Shown here: piece by piece, positions 1 through 6,541 of the stretch | How the letters are laid out: each line of letters opens with the position of its first letter | How positions within the stretch are numbered: the first letter of the stretch is position 1 | NCBI GenBank assembly: GCA_050480705.1 | Contig: JBJHAX010000065.1 | Coordinates: 1-9,570, forward strand | Direction of reading: 5' to 3' | Source of the DNA: JBJHAX01 sp050480705 | Lineage (GTDB): Bacteria; Actinomycetota; Nitriliruptoria; Nitriliruptorales; Nitriliruptoraceae | Length of the DNA stretch: 9,570 bases | Program-made: the position numbers and the translations under genes | Notes under the pieces: generated by a model | The model's input: the letters and a program-made list of their open reading frames with translations, nothing else | Databases searched by the model: none | What the model was told of the DNA's origin: nothing

Positions 1-116
1 GTCCGAACCCCCACCACCTCACCATCCACCAACACCTCAACCCGCGACGACGACACCGCCAACACCGACCCCAAACCCCCCAACACCAACAAACACACCA
101 CCCCCACCGCACGGCG
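1..116 (+). repeat. Exact 116-bp direct repeat, copy A (window edge)
   Basis: These bases are identical to 1141-1256, inside rpfB, and diverge abruptly afterwards (tgcg here, gggc there). The left limit is the window edge, so the repeat may be longer. On the minus strand it encodes the RpfB membrane segment and the start of the first DUF348 repeat, in the same frame as rpfB. It is either the start of a second rpfB-like gene or a chimeric contig end; the sequence alone does not decide. Confidence 0.95.
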
Positions 117-158
117 TGCGAGGACCCATCCGAGGTCGAGCTGGCGTAGGGGCATCGG
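117..158 (-). other. Stub between rpfB stop and repeat A
   Basis: Forty-two bases separate the rpfB TGA (161-159) from repeat A. An ATG at 155-153, just after the stop, opens a frame reading MPLRQLDLGWVLA that runs into repeat A as RRAVGVV, a possible second membrane-anchored protein. In another frame an ATG near 131 reads MGPRT, which could be the start of rsmA, the gene usually next in actinobacteria. In that case repeat A interrupts it. Both readings are inference and the stub is too short to identify. Confidence 0.25.
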
Positions 159-1577
159 TCAGCGCAGTCCCAGGCGTGCCGAGCAGGCAGGCCACTGTCC
201 CCAGCCGGAGCGTGCCTGCAGGCGGCGCGCCATCTCGATCTGGGCTTCGCGGGAGTGTTCGTGGGGCATGTCGGTGCCGCCGACACGCCGCCAGGTCGAG
301 GGCAGGAACTGCAGGCCGCCGTAGTAGCGGCCGTTGGCGGCGACACGCTGCCAGTTGCCGCCCGCCTCACACTGCGCGAGACGGTCCCAGACGGGGTCGT
401 CGGCGTCGACCATCCCGGAGTTGGGCGGGGTGGTCGTGAAAATCCCGACACGCACCTCGCGGGTCTCGGGTTCGCGCACGACCTGTTCGCTCAGCAGTTC
501 GCGTTCGACCGGTTCACCGTCGACCTCGACGATGCGGTAGCGGTCGTAGCGCAGCCCTTCCTGGCCTTCGGCTTCGACGACCTCTTCACCTTCGGCGAGC
601 AGGGTGGTGCGCTGGCGGATCTCTTCGTTGGGGAGCACGACCTGTTCGACTTCTTCGCCGAAGCGCACCCGCGCCACCACCACCTGCCCAACCCCCGACA
701 ACGACTCCTCCACCCCATGCGACACCAGGTCATACGGCCCCAACTGCACCCCCTGCTCCACCAACAACCCCCCGACATCCCCCACAAACGTCGACACCTG
801 CCGATCCTCACCATCCACCGACAACGTCACGTCATGCGGCACCCACACATCCACACGCCCCCCATCCTCCACCGGCGCCGTCCACCCCGGCACCACCTGC
901 GCATCCAACTCCCGCACATCCCCCAACCCCGCATGCGTCAACACACCCGCCACCGACCCCACCGGCGCCACCACCCGATGCGCCAGAGCCCCATCCACAT
1001 GCACATCCACCGTCACCGCCCGAGCAACATCAATCACCATCCCCTCCGACACCCGAGACGACGGATCCGGCCGCACCTCATCAAACTCCCCCAACTCCAC
1101 ACCCAACCCCGCAACCACACCCCCAACCGACGACGCAAACGTCCGAACCCCCACCACCTCACCATCCACCAACACCTCAACCCGCGACGACGACACCGCC
1201 AACACCGACCCCAAACCCCCCAACACCAACAAACACACCACCCCCACCGCACGGCGGGGCAGGCGGCGGCCCGGCATGACCGTGTCGGGACGGGGGGCGG
1301 GCAGCGACGCGTCGTCGCCGGTGAGGTCGATATCAGCGTCGGCGCGTGTGACGTCGAGGACGGCGTCGGCATCGGTGACGTCGATCGCGGAGTCGACATC
1401 GATCGTGTCGCCGGGAGCGTGGACAGGCGTGCCGACCGCCGGAGCCCGGGCGCGTTCGTCGAGGCCGGTGGCTGAAACGTCCGCTCGGGCCGGCCTGGTG
1501 GGGTTCGCGTCGCCGTCGACGGCCGGGGCCGTCGCCCCCGCGGTAGCTGCCGACGCCGGGGAGGGATGCGCTGGCAT
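159..1577 (-). CDS. rpfB: Resuscitation-promoting factor, RpfB type
   Basis: Secreted, membrane-anchored peptidoglycan lytic transglycosylase of the family that stimulates regrowth of dormant actinobacteria. The product has 472 residues. Residues 1-108 are cytoplasmic, Ala/Asp-rich, with an acidic quasi-repeat at about 57-90 (IDVT, LDVT, IDLT). A membrane segment spans 109-128. Three DUF348 repeats start near 132, 189 and 250 (VEVLVDGE, VDVHVDGA, VTLSVDGE). A G5 domain covers about 300-378 and the Rpf catalytic domain about 393-467. The presumed catalytic Glu is E404 in AQCEAGGNW, and C403 and C465 probably form the family's disulfide. YYGGLQF and GWGQWPAC are typical Rpf motifs. The N-terminal cytoplasmic part is longer than in mycobacterial RpfB. 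The ATG lies 11 bp after the tatD stop, so the two are probably co-transcribed; no clear Shine-Dalgarno is seen. The central part has aberrant base composition (separate entry). Confidence 0.93.
   Translation of the reverse strand: MPAHPSPASAATAGATAPAVDGDANPTRPARADVSATGLDERARAPAVGTPVHAPGDTIDVDSAIDVTDADAVLDVTRADADIDLTGDDASLPAPRPDTVMPGRRLPRRAVGVVCLLVLGGLGSVLAVSSSRVEVLVDGEVVGVRTFASSVGGVVAGLGVELGEFDEVRPDPSSRVSEGMVIDVARAVTVDVHVDGALAHRVVAPVGSVAGVLTHAGLGDVRELDAQVVPGWTAPVEDGGRVDVWVPHDVTLSVDGEDRQVSTFVGDVGGLLVEQGVQLGPYDLVSHGVEESLSGVGQVVVARVRFGEEVEQVVLPNEEIRQRTTLLAEGEEVVEAEGQEGLRYDRYRIVEVDGEPVERELLSEQVVREPETREVRVGIFTTTPPNSGMVDADDPVWDRLAQCEAGGNWQRVAANGRYYGGLQFLPSTWRRVGGTDMPHEHSREAQIEMARRLQARSGWGQWPACSARLGLR
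660..1255 (-). other. C-depleted segment inside rpfB (TM + DUF348 x3)
   Basis: On the plus strand G falls to about 14% (26 of 180 bases in 661-840; 4 of 60 in 1081-1140), against about 43% in 1321-1380 (26 of 60). On the coding strand, third positions are nearly all G or T (GTG, GGG, TTG, GAT, GGT) and C is almost absent. The right edge is sharp at about 1255 (residue 108, start of the membrane segment). The left edge is near 660 (about residue 306, start of G5). The segment therefore matches domain boundaries, and its right end coincides with the end of the 116-bp repeat. Confidence 0.85.
1141..1256 (+). repeat. Exact 116-bp direct repeat, copy B (inside rpfB)
   Basis: Identical to 1-116. 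It encodes rpfB residues 108-146: the membrane segment and the beginning of the first DUF348 repeat. Identity stops exactly at the upstream edge of the C-depleted segment. Confidence 0.95.
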
Positions 1578-1588
1578 GGTCGCGGAGT

Positions 1589-2356
1589 CTAGCGGGGAAG
1601 GGCGAATGCTCTGCGGGTGTTGTCCCTGACGGCGGCGGCGACCTCGTCGACGTCGCGTCCCTGCAGCTCGGCGAGAGCGTGCAGGGTGTGGGGCACGTAC
1701 GACGGGTCGTTCGGCTCACCGCGGTGCGGGTGCGGCGTGAGGTACGGCGAGTCCGTTTCGGTGAGCAGCAACTCGAGCGGGGTGTCCGCGGCCGACAGGC
1801 GCAGGCTGTCGGCGTTGCGGAAGGTGACGTTACCGGCGTACGACAGGAACCAGCCTTCGGCCGCGCACCGCTTGGTCACCTCGAGGTCGCCCGAGTAGCA
1901 GTGCATGACGACCCGGTCGGGTGCGCCGTGGTCGTCGAGGATCTCCAGGCACCGCGGCCAGGCGTCGCGGCAGTGGATGACGAGCGTGCGGTCGCGGTCA
2001 CGCGCGATGTCGATCTGGGCGCGAAACGCCGCTTCCTGCTGCTGCGGGGTGGTGTGGTCGCGGTAGTTGTCCAGGCCGGTCTCGCCGATCGCGACGACGA
2101 CGTCGTCGGCGGCGAGTTCATCGATTGCCGCGAGCACCTGTGGGGTGGCTTCCATCGCCGAGTTCGGGTGCACCCCGACCGCAGCCCACACCTCGTCGTA
2201 GCGGCGCGCTGCGGCGACCGCCTGCGCCGAGGACGCGAGATCGGTGCCGACCGTGACCAGGACGCCAACGTGGGCTGCGCGGGCACGGTCGAGTTGTGCG
2301 GCGACCGACAGCTGCTCGTGATGGTCCAGGTGGCAGTGGGTATCGACGTAGGTCAC
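1589..2356 (-). CDS. tatD: TatD-family metal-dependent hydrolase (DNase)
   Basis: Cytoplasmic TIM-barrel metallohydrolase of the TatD family, whose members act as metal-dependent 3'-5' exonucleases. The product has 255 residues, the usual family length. Metal ligands are visible in order: H7 and H9 in DTHCHLD, E92 in IGETGLD, H128 in VIHCRDAW, H152 in MHCYSGD and D202 in ETDSPYLTP. The start is GTG at 2356, chosen because TatD proteins begin a few residues before the DxHxH motif; the open frame continues upstream but without family similarity. No convincing Shine-Dalgarno precedes it. The stop (TAG) lies 11 bp before rpfB, as in the conserved tatD-rpfB pair of actinobacteria. The family is certain; the exact start is less so. 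Confidence 0.93.
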   Translation of the reverse strand: MTYVDTHCHLDHHEQLSVAAQLDRARAAHVGVLVTVGTDLASSAQAVAAARRYDEVWAAVGVHPNSAMEATPQVLAAIDELAADDVVVAIGETGLDNYRDHTTPQQQEAAFRAQIDIARDRDRTLVIHCRDAWPRCLEILDDHGAPDRVVMHCYSGDLEVTKRCAAEGWFLSYAGNVTFRNADSLRLSAADTPLELLLTETDSPYLTPHPHRGEPNDPSYVPHTLHALAELQGRDVDEVAAAVRDNTRRAFALPR

Positions 2357-2681
2357 GGTGAACTCGCAAGGGCGGATAGGCAGGTCGCATCGACGTCGGG
2401 CACGCCGGGCGTGACGTAATGGCGGCAGCGCAGCTGCAGTGGACCACGACACACGAAAGTCAGCGCGAACATCAGGCGGTGCGGGTGGGAACGAAACAAC
2501 CCGCCATCGACGGCGGGCGTTCTCATCATCGTACCAGGCCACCGGCAATCGGCGCACGGCACGCTCGCGCAGTGGTGGGCCGACCCGGGCCGCGCGACGG
2601 GCTGATCCGATGCTCCCGCAGCCAACGACGCCGGAACACCGCAAACCCGCGCGGAGCGCCGTACAGGCCCCGCTGGCGCCG
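2357..2681. other. Intergenic region between fic and tatD
   Basis: These 325 bp hold no convincing gene, tRNA or remnant of metG, the gene expected between rsmI and tatD. They contain the minus-strand terminator at 2490-2518. A 58-codon minus-strand frame (2529-2353) ends in a GTGA overlap with the tatD start, but it contains that terminator and has no recognisable similarity. A TACGAT hexamer on the minus strand (2533-2528) is an isolated possible -10 element for tatD. Confidence 0.6.
2490..2518 (-). terminator. Rho-independent terminator downstream of fic
   Basis: Read on the minus strand, a perfect 6-bp stem CCCGCC/GGCGGG (2517-2512 with 2505-2500) with a 6-nt loop is followed by TTGTTTCGTT. 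It lies about 165 bp after the fic stop and 130 bp before the tatD start. It should separate fic from tatD-rpfB, or attenuate a tatD transcript starting just upstream. Confidence 0.6.
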
Positions 2682-3848
2682 CTAGAGCAACTCTTCTTGA
2701 ACCGGCCCTTCGGCGAACGGATCCACATCGTCTCGGGGATTGCGAGCAGCAACGATGTCGTGTCTTGCCCGAAGGATCGGGGTGCCAGCTGTGTAGTAGC
2801 GCCCTCGCCGTTCGCCATGAGGATCCAACATGCCCGCATCAACCAGTTGCCTGAAATCTCGGCTTGCCGTGGCATCGGTGATCTCTTCGCCCATGTCCGC
2901 GAGAACGGCCCGGTATGTCGCGTTGCGAACTCTCATCCCTACAGCCGCGTCGAACAGGGCGTGCTGGGACCGTTCAGGCAGCCCATGGGCGGCGACCAGG
3001 CGGTCGATCTCCGTCCAAAGCCTCTCGCTCTCGTTCACCCGGCGAAGGAGCGTTCGAGCCTGACGAAGATGAGCAGTCAGTATGAATCTCAGCCACGGTC
3101 GCGCATCATTCGATGGACTCCAATCCCCCCCGCCGACCGCAGCCAGAACGTCGTAATACGCCCGGGTGTTGCGGCCCAAATACTCTTCAATACTGCTGAA
3201 TGCGGGAGCAAGGATTCCCTCGCGCGCAAGCACAAGACTCTGGAGGCACCGGGCCATCCTGCCATTTCCATCCCGGAACGGATGGACCATGACCAGATTC
3301 AGGTGAGCCATCGCACCGCGGGCCAGCGGTGGCCCATCATCGTCCGTGTTCAGATCATCGACGAGTTCGCCTATGAGACTCGGGACCTCCTCCACTTCCG
3401 GCCCCTCGTAGACGATCCTTCCCGTTGCTTCGTCTTGTACGAAGACGGCCCCCGCCCGCCATCTCCCAGGACGAGCGGCGAGGTCATAGTTCGTCATGAC
3501 GAAATGCAGACTCTTGAGCAGCTGCGCGCTATAGGCGAAGTCTTCATCGTCGGCCAGCTGCAGGACATAGGTCATCGCATCGCCATACGCGCGATACGCA
3601 AGGTAGGTCTCGTGATGGGCATCCAGCGGCTGCTCGTCCATCTCGATCGCTGCCGCATCATCGAGAGCGGCGTTGTATCCCTCGATGCTGTTGGAGCCTT
3701 GGATCGCTCGAGCCATGGAAATGCGACGAAGGGATCCGTGCCAGCGTCGCGGTTCGACCAGCTGCGAGCGCAACTTGCGCCGCAGGGTCGCCACGTCGTC
3801 GAGAACCTCCAGTTCCCTTTCGGTCAGGGTGGGCAGCTCGAACAACAC
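2682..3848 (-). CDS. Fic-family protein adenylyltransferase, class II
   Basis: Fic enzymes usually transfer AMP from ATP to a hydroxyl side chain of a target protein; the target here is unknown. The product has 388 residues. The catalytic motif HPFRDGNGR is complete (H189 to R197). The N-terminal inhibitory helix carries the (S/T)xxxE(G/N) motif (S52, E56, G57), which marks a class II, self-inhibited Fic. A flap hairpin precedes the active site at about 133-150 (AVFVQDE to IVYEGP). A winged-helix-like C-terminus (about 290-365) suggests DNA binding or dimerisation. The GTG start is fixed by an upstream in-frame TAA and a GGAG Shine-Dalgarno 8 nt away. The gene stands alone, with no antitoxin-like partner, where metG is expected between rsmI and tatD. 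GC is about 53-65% in sampled stretches, against about 68-70% in rsmI, consistent with acquisition. Confidence 0.92.
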   Translation of the reverse strand: MLFELPTLTERELEVLDDVATLRRKLRSQLVEPRRWHGSLRRISMARAIQGSNSIEGYNAALDDAAAIEMDEQPLDAHHETYLAYRAYGDAMTYVLQLADDEDFAYSAQLLKSLHFVMTNYDLAARPGRWRAGAVFVQDEATGRIVYEGPEVEEVPSLIGELVDDLNTDDDGPPLARGAMAHLNLVMVHPFRDGNGRMARCLQSLVLAREGILAPAFSSIEEYLGRNTRAYYDVLAAVGGGDWSPSNDARPWLRFILTAHLRQARTLLRRVNESERLWTEIDRLVAAHGLPERSQHALFDAAVGMRVRNATYRAVLADMGEEITDATASRDFRQLVDAGMLDPHGERRGRYYTAGTPILRARHDIVAARNPRDDVDPFAEGPVQEELL

Positions 3849-3856
3849 GACTGAAA

Positions 3857-3860
3857 CTCC
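3857..3860 (-). promoter_or_regulatory. Shine-Dalgarno of fic
   Basis: GGAG on the minus strand lies 8 nt before the GTG at 3848 and supports that start. An in-frame TAA at 3872-3870, with no start codon in between, rules out a longer product. Confidence 0.7.
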
Positions 3861-3883
3861 GAATCCCTCTTATGCGATCGATG

Positions 3884-3912
3884 ATATTATCCCTCATGGC
3901 ATTTGTTGCCAA
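3884..3912 (-). promoter_or_regulatory. Sigma70-type promoter of fic
   Basis: On the minus strand TTGGCA (3912-3907) is followed after exactly 17 nt by TAATAT (3889-3884). The -35 box matches TTGACA at five of six positions. It sits in a local AT-rich patch (3841-3900 is about 45% GC by count), and the predicted start leaves a leader of about 29 nt that contains the Shine-Dalgarno. Such a consensus-like promoter is unlike the other starts in the window. Confidence 0.6.
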
Positions 3913-4017
3913 CCGTCATTCGCTCGTGCATGGCCCGTCGATGTGATGAGCAGGTCCGCCACAAGCGTGAGCGTGACCCGCTACCCCATGCATTGGCCTG
4001 TGAGCTGGCAGATCGTT

Positions 4018-4032
4018 CAGCGGACGCCGCTG
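4018..4032 (-). terminator. Possible hairpin after rsmI
   Basis: A 5-bp stem CAGCG/CGCTG with a 5-nt loop lies about 30 bp past the rsmI stop. There is no T-run after it on the minus strand, so it is at best a weak or Rho-assisted terminator. The remaining bases of 3913-4063 show nothing else recognisable. Confidence 0.25.
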
Positions 4033-4063
4033 GACACGCGCCACGTTGCGTGCCGAAACAAGG

Positions 4064-4903
4064 TCAGGTGCGTTCGCGGGCGCGCAGCGTCGCGTCGTAG
4101 AGCGCCCGCCGGCCGACTCCGGCGGCCGCGGCGATCTCGGCGACCGCGTCACGGGTGCTCGTTCCCTGCGCGACCAGCGTCTCAACCTCGTCGACCAGCG
4201 CCGCCGGATCAGGCGTGTCGTGTTCGTCGGGTTCCCAGCCGTCGACCACGAGCACGAGCTCGCCGCGTGCACCGTCGGCGACGTCGTCGGCGAGCGAGCC
4301 CAGCGTGCCGCGCACGACCTCCTCGTGGAGCTTGGTGAGCTCGCGTGCGATCACGCCGCGGCGGTCGGCGCCACACGCGTCGCGCAGGTCAGCGAGGTCG
4401 TCGGCAGCCCGATGGGGGCTGATGAACACGACGATCGTGCGCGGCTCGCGGGCGAGCTGTTCGAGGCGTTCACGGCGTGCGGCGGCGCGGCGCGGCAGGA
4501 AACCTTCGAACGCGACCCGGTCGGTGGCCAGTCCCGCCACGGCGAGCGCAGCGGTGAGCGCCGAGGGGCCGGGCACGACACGCGTGGCGATGCCAGCGTC
4601 ACCGCAGGCGGCGACCAGCCGGTAGCCGGGGTCGGAGATCAGCGGCGTGCCCGCGTCCGAGACCAGCGCGACGTCGCGCCCGGCACGCAGCTCGGCGACG
4701 ATCTCATCGAGCCGGTCGCGTTCGTTGTGGTCGTGCAGCGCGCGTTGCGGCGCCGTAGCGCCGATGTGGGCGAGCAGGCGCCCGGTGCGCCGCGTGTCCT
4801 CGGCCAGCACCAGGTCGACGCTGCGCAGCACATCGGCGGCGCGTACGGTGAGGTCGTCGAGGTTGCCGATGGGAGTGGCGACGACGAACAATGTCCCCGC
4901 CAT
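4064..4903 (-). CDS. rsmI: 16S rRNA (cytidine-1402-2'-O)-methyltransferase
   Basis: SAM-dependent methyltransferase of the tetrapyrrole-methylase fold that 2'-O-methylates C1402 in the decoding centre of 16S rRNA. The product has 279 residues, the normal length. Recognisable family segments run in order: LFVVATPIGNLDD at the N-terminus, LAEDTRRTGRLL, DAGTPLISDPGYRLV, the VVPGPSA loop, and FEGFLPR with FISPHR, followed by the ARELTKLHEE segment. A C-terminal helical region (ALVDEVETLVAQGTSTRDAV) resembles the usual RsmI tail. The ATG at 4903 has AGGAAGG 7 nt upstream. The gene is divergent from pcm and in conserved actinobacterial order lies upstream of metG-tatD-rpfB; here fic follows instead. 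Confidence 0.95.
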   Translation of the reverse strand: MAGTLFVVATPIGNLDDLTVRAADVLRSVDLVLAEDTRRTGRLLAHIGATAPQRALHDHNERDRLDEIVAELRAGRDVALVSDAGTPLISDPGYRLVAACGDAGIATRVVPGPSALTAALAVAGLATDRVAFEGFLPRRAAARRERLEQLAREPRTIVVFISPHRAADDLADLRDACGADRRGVIARELTKLHEEVVRGTLGSLADDVADGARGELVLVVDGWEPDEHDTPDPAALVDEVETLVAQGTSTRDAVAEIAAAAGVGRRALYDATLRARERT

Positions 4904-4910
4904 GATCCCA

Positions 4911-4917
4911 CCTTCCT
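4911..4917 (-). promoter_or_regulatory. Shine-Dalgarno of rsmI
   Basis: AGGAAGG on the minus strand lies 7 nt upstream of the ATG at 4903. It decides the start against an in-frame ATG 25 codons further upstream. Confidence 0.7.
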
Positions 4918-5002
4918 CATCCGTCGACGCGCCGGCGCCGTCACGAGCACCGCGACGGTACGCGAGGGCGCACCGCACCGGCGCTCACGCGCCGGCCACC
5001 AC

Positions 5003-5653
5003 GTGGCGCGGACCGTGAGCCGCGCGCTCGCCCGGGCCGCGCAACGCGCAGGGGTGGTCGACGAACGCATCATCGCTGCGATGCTCGGACTCGATCGCGC
5101 GCCCTTCCTGCCGGAGGATCTGGCGCAGCGCGCCGACGACGACGGTCCGGTGCCGATCGGGCACGGGCAGACGGCGAGCCAGCCGTCGCTGCAGGCGCGC
5201 ATGCTCGAGTCGCTGCACCTGACCCGCGACGACACGGTGCTGGAGATCGGCACGGGCGCCGGCTACCAGACCGCGCTGTTGGCGCGCCTGGTCGCACACG
5301 TGGTCAGTGTCGAGATCGACGAGGAGCTGGCCGGGCGCGCCCGTGACGCGCTGGCCGACGACGGCGTCGGTTCGGTGGCAATCGTCGTCGGTGACGGCCT
5401 GGCGGGCTGGGAGCCCGCATCGCCCTACGACGCGATGGTGGTCTCGTTCGCCATCGACGCCGTGCCCGACGCGCTCGCCGCGCAACTGCGTGACGGCGGC
5501 AGGATCGTCGCCCCGATCGCCGCACCCGACCCCGACGACGCCTTCGACCGTTCGGGACGCACGGAGGTGACCGTGTTCCGCCGTGTCGGTGCCAGCCTCG
5601 TGGCCGAACAGGTCGTGTGCGGCGCCTACTTCGTCGCGGCCCGCGCACACTGA
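5003..5653 (+). CDS. pcm: Protein-L-isoaspartate O-methyltransferase
   Basis: Cytoplasmic SAM-dependent enzyme that methylates isoaspartyl residues in damaged proteins, allowing their repair to aspartate. The product is 216 residues from the GTG at 5003. Family landmarks: DERIIAAM near residue 20, the substrate loop HGQTASQPS (T57, S59), the SAM-binding motif VLEIGTGAGYQ (79-89), the acidic SAM-ribose-binding EIDEE, GDG, the YDAMVV strand, and the LRDGGRIVAPI strand. The start is uncertain: GTG codons at 5003 and 5015 are both possible and neither has a clear Shine-Dalgarno. 5003 was chosen because it puts the conserved DER at residue 20, as in E. coli Pcm. The frame stays open far upstream but overlaps rsmI antisense and is ignored. 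The gene is divergent from rsmI and 95 bp before phoU. Confidence 0.92.
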   Translation: MARTVSRALARAAQRAGVVDERIIAAMLGLDRAPFLPEDLAQRADDDGPVPIGHGQTASQPSLQARMLESLHLTRDDTVLEIGTGAGYQTALLARLVAHVVSVEIDEELAGRARDALADDGVGSVAIVVGDGLAGWEPASPYDAMVVSFAIDAVPDALAAQLRDGGRIVAPIAAPDPDDAFDRSGRTEVTVFRRVGASLVAEQVVCGAYFVAARAH

Positions 5654-5735
5654 CCGCACACCGGCCCCACCTCGACAGCCTGTCAGATGCGGCGCGCCGG
5701 GCTGATCCGCGCAGGCTGCACGCCATCGTGCTGCC

Positions 5736-5741
5736 TATGCT
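5736..5741 (+). promoter_or_regulatory. Leaderless -10 element of the phoU-like gene
   Basis: TATGCT (TANNNT) ends 7 nt before the ATG at 5749, which would place the transcription start at the A of the start codon, a common actinobacterial arrangement. No good -35 is seen. It favours 5749 over the in-frame ATG at 5737 and GTG at 5728. Confidence 0.5.
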
Positions 5742-5748
5742 GGCTCCG

Positions 5749-6456
5749 ATGGCTTCCGACGCGCAGCGACCCGATCCCCTGGCCTGGCTCGACGACGCCG
5801 ACGGGGCACGCGAAGGTGTGGACGCGGCGTTCGACGAACAGCTGGAAAGCTGCCGCACGGCACTGATCGCACTCGCCGAGGACGTGTCGCACCGCATCCT
5901 GCCGGTCACCGACGCGTTTCTCGACGGCGACGTCGACGCCGCCCGTGACCACATCGTGCACCGCCGGATCGCGGCTGACTGCGAACGCCTCGAGGACGCC
6001 TGCTTCCACCTGCTCGCGAGCCACGGACCGGTCGGCGCCGACCTGCGCCGCATCGTTGCGTCGATCCGCTGTGTGACGCCGGTCGAGCGGGGTGCGAGCA
6101 TCGTCGCGCACGTCGCCCGCTCGCTGACCTGGGTGCACCCGCCGTCGATGCCCCCGCGGTTGCGCGAGACGCTGCGGGAACTCGCCGGGCACGCTGCGGC
6201 GGTGTTCGAGGGAGCGGTGGGTGCGTGGCGCGACCTCGACGCGCAGGCTGCGGCCGAACTGCAGCGCTCGGACGATGAGGTCGACCTGCTGCAGAAGCTG
6301 CTTCTGACCGAGCTGTACACCGGCGCGCAGTCCACCGAGGAGTCGGTCAGCCTCGCACTCATCGCCCGCTACCTCGAGCGGCTGGGCGACCACGGCGTCG
6401 AGATGGCGCGCCAGGTCGCCTACGCCGTCACCGGACGGCGCCCTGCCGACCAGTGA
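5749..6456 (+). CDS. phoU: PhoU-family phosphate signalling regulator
   Basis: PhoU proteins are cytoplasmic helical-bundle regulators linking phosphate uptake to a PhoR-type kinase. The product has 235 residues and is predicted all-helical with two PhoU-type halves (about 30-125 and 140-228), close to the usual length. The second metal-binding motif is intact (ERLGDHGVEMA, E210 to D214). The first is degenerate: the expected ERxxD reads ERGAS (113-117) and lacks the aspartate. The histidine kinase 85 bp downstream fits a PhoU-kinase pair such as actinobacterial PhoU with SenX3/PhoR, although no pst transporter genes are in view. Start choice rests on the TATGCT hexamer; 5737 and 5728 are alternatives. 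The family call is solid; the phosphate role is inferred. Confidence 0.85.
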   Translation: MASDAQRPDPLAWLDDADGAREGVDAAFDEQLESCRTALIALAEDVSHRILPVTDAFLDGDVDAARDHIVHRRIAADCERLEDACFHLLASHGPVGADLRRIVASIRCVTPVERGASIVAHVARSLTWVHPPSMPPRLRETLRELAGHAAAVFEGAVGAWRDLDAQAAAELQRSDDEVDLLQKLLLTELYTGAQSTEESVSLALIARYLERLGDHGVEMARQVAYAVTGRRPADQ

Positions 6457-6529
6457 GCGGCCGCTGCCGGTTCGCTGATGCCCCGGCGTCCTGCCGTCGG
6501 CGGGCCCGCACGGGCCTGATGATCACGCG

Positions 6530-6535
6530 TACGCT
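6530..6535 (+). promoter_or_regulatory. Leaderless -10 element of the kinase gene
   Basis: TACGCT lies 6 nt before the ATG at 6542, the same arrangement as upstream of phoU. It implies separate, leaderless transcription of the kinase in addition to any read-through from phoU. No recognisable -35 is present. Confidence 0.5.
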
Positions 6536-6541
6536 TGGACG

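Noticed and set aside
661..1255. CRISPR array or tandem repeat in the C-rich stretch
   Set aside because: The stretch looks repetitive because of its composition, but there are no regularly spaced identical units, and it encodes DUF348 repeats.
255..1475. Plus-strand 406-codon frame rich in His, Pro and Arg
   Set aside because: Another antisense shadow of rpfB with no recognisable domain.
604..1629. Plus-strand 341-codon frame rich in Thr, Pro and Ser, mucin-like in appearance
   Set aside because: It is the antisense of rpfB, and its bias is a direct result of the C-depleted coding strand. The minus strand has clear domains.
2353..2529. 58-codon minus-strand frame ending in GTGA overlap with tatD
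   Set aside because: It contains a canonical terminator hairpin and has no recognisable similarity or plausible protein composition. It is kept only as a possible leader peptide in a finding.
2357..2875. N-terminal extension of the tatD frame upstream of 2356
   Set aside because: The open frame runs back into fic antisense, contains the terminator region and has no similarity to TatD. TatD proteins start near the DxHxH motif.
4046..5002. Upstream part of the long frame that contains pcm
   Set aside because: It is antisense to rsmI, which has a full set of family motifs. Pcm homology starts only after about 5003.
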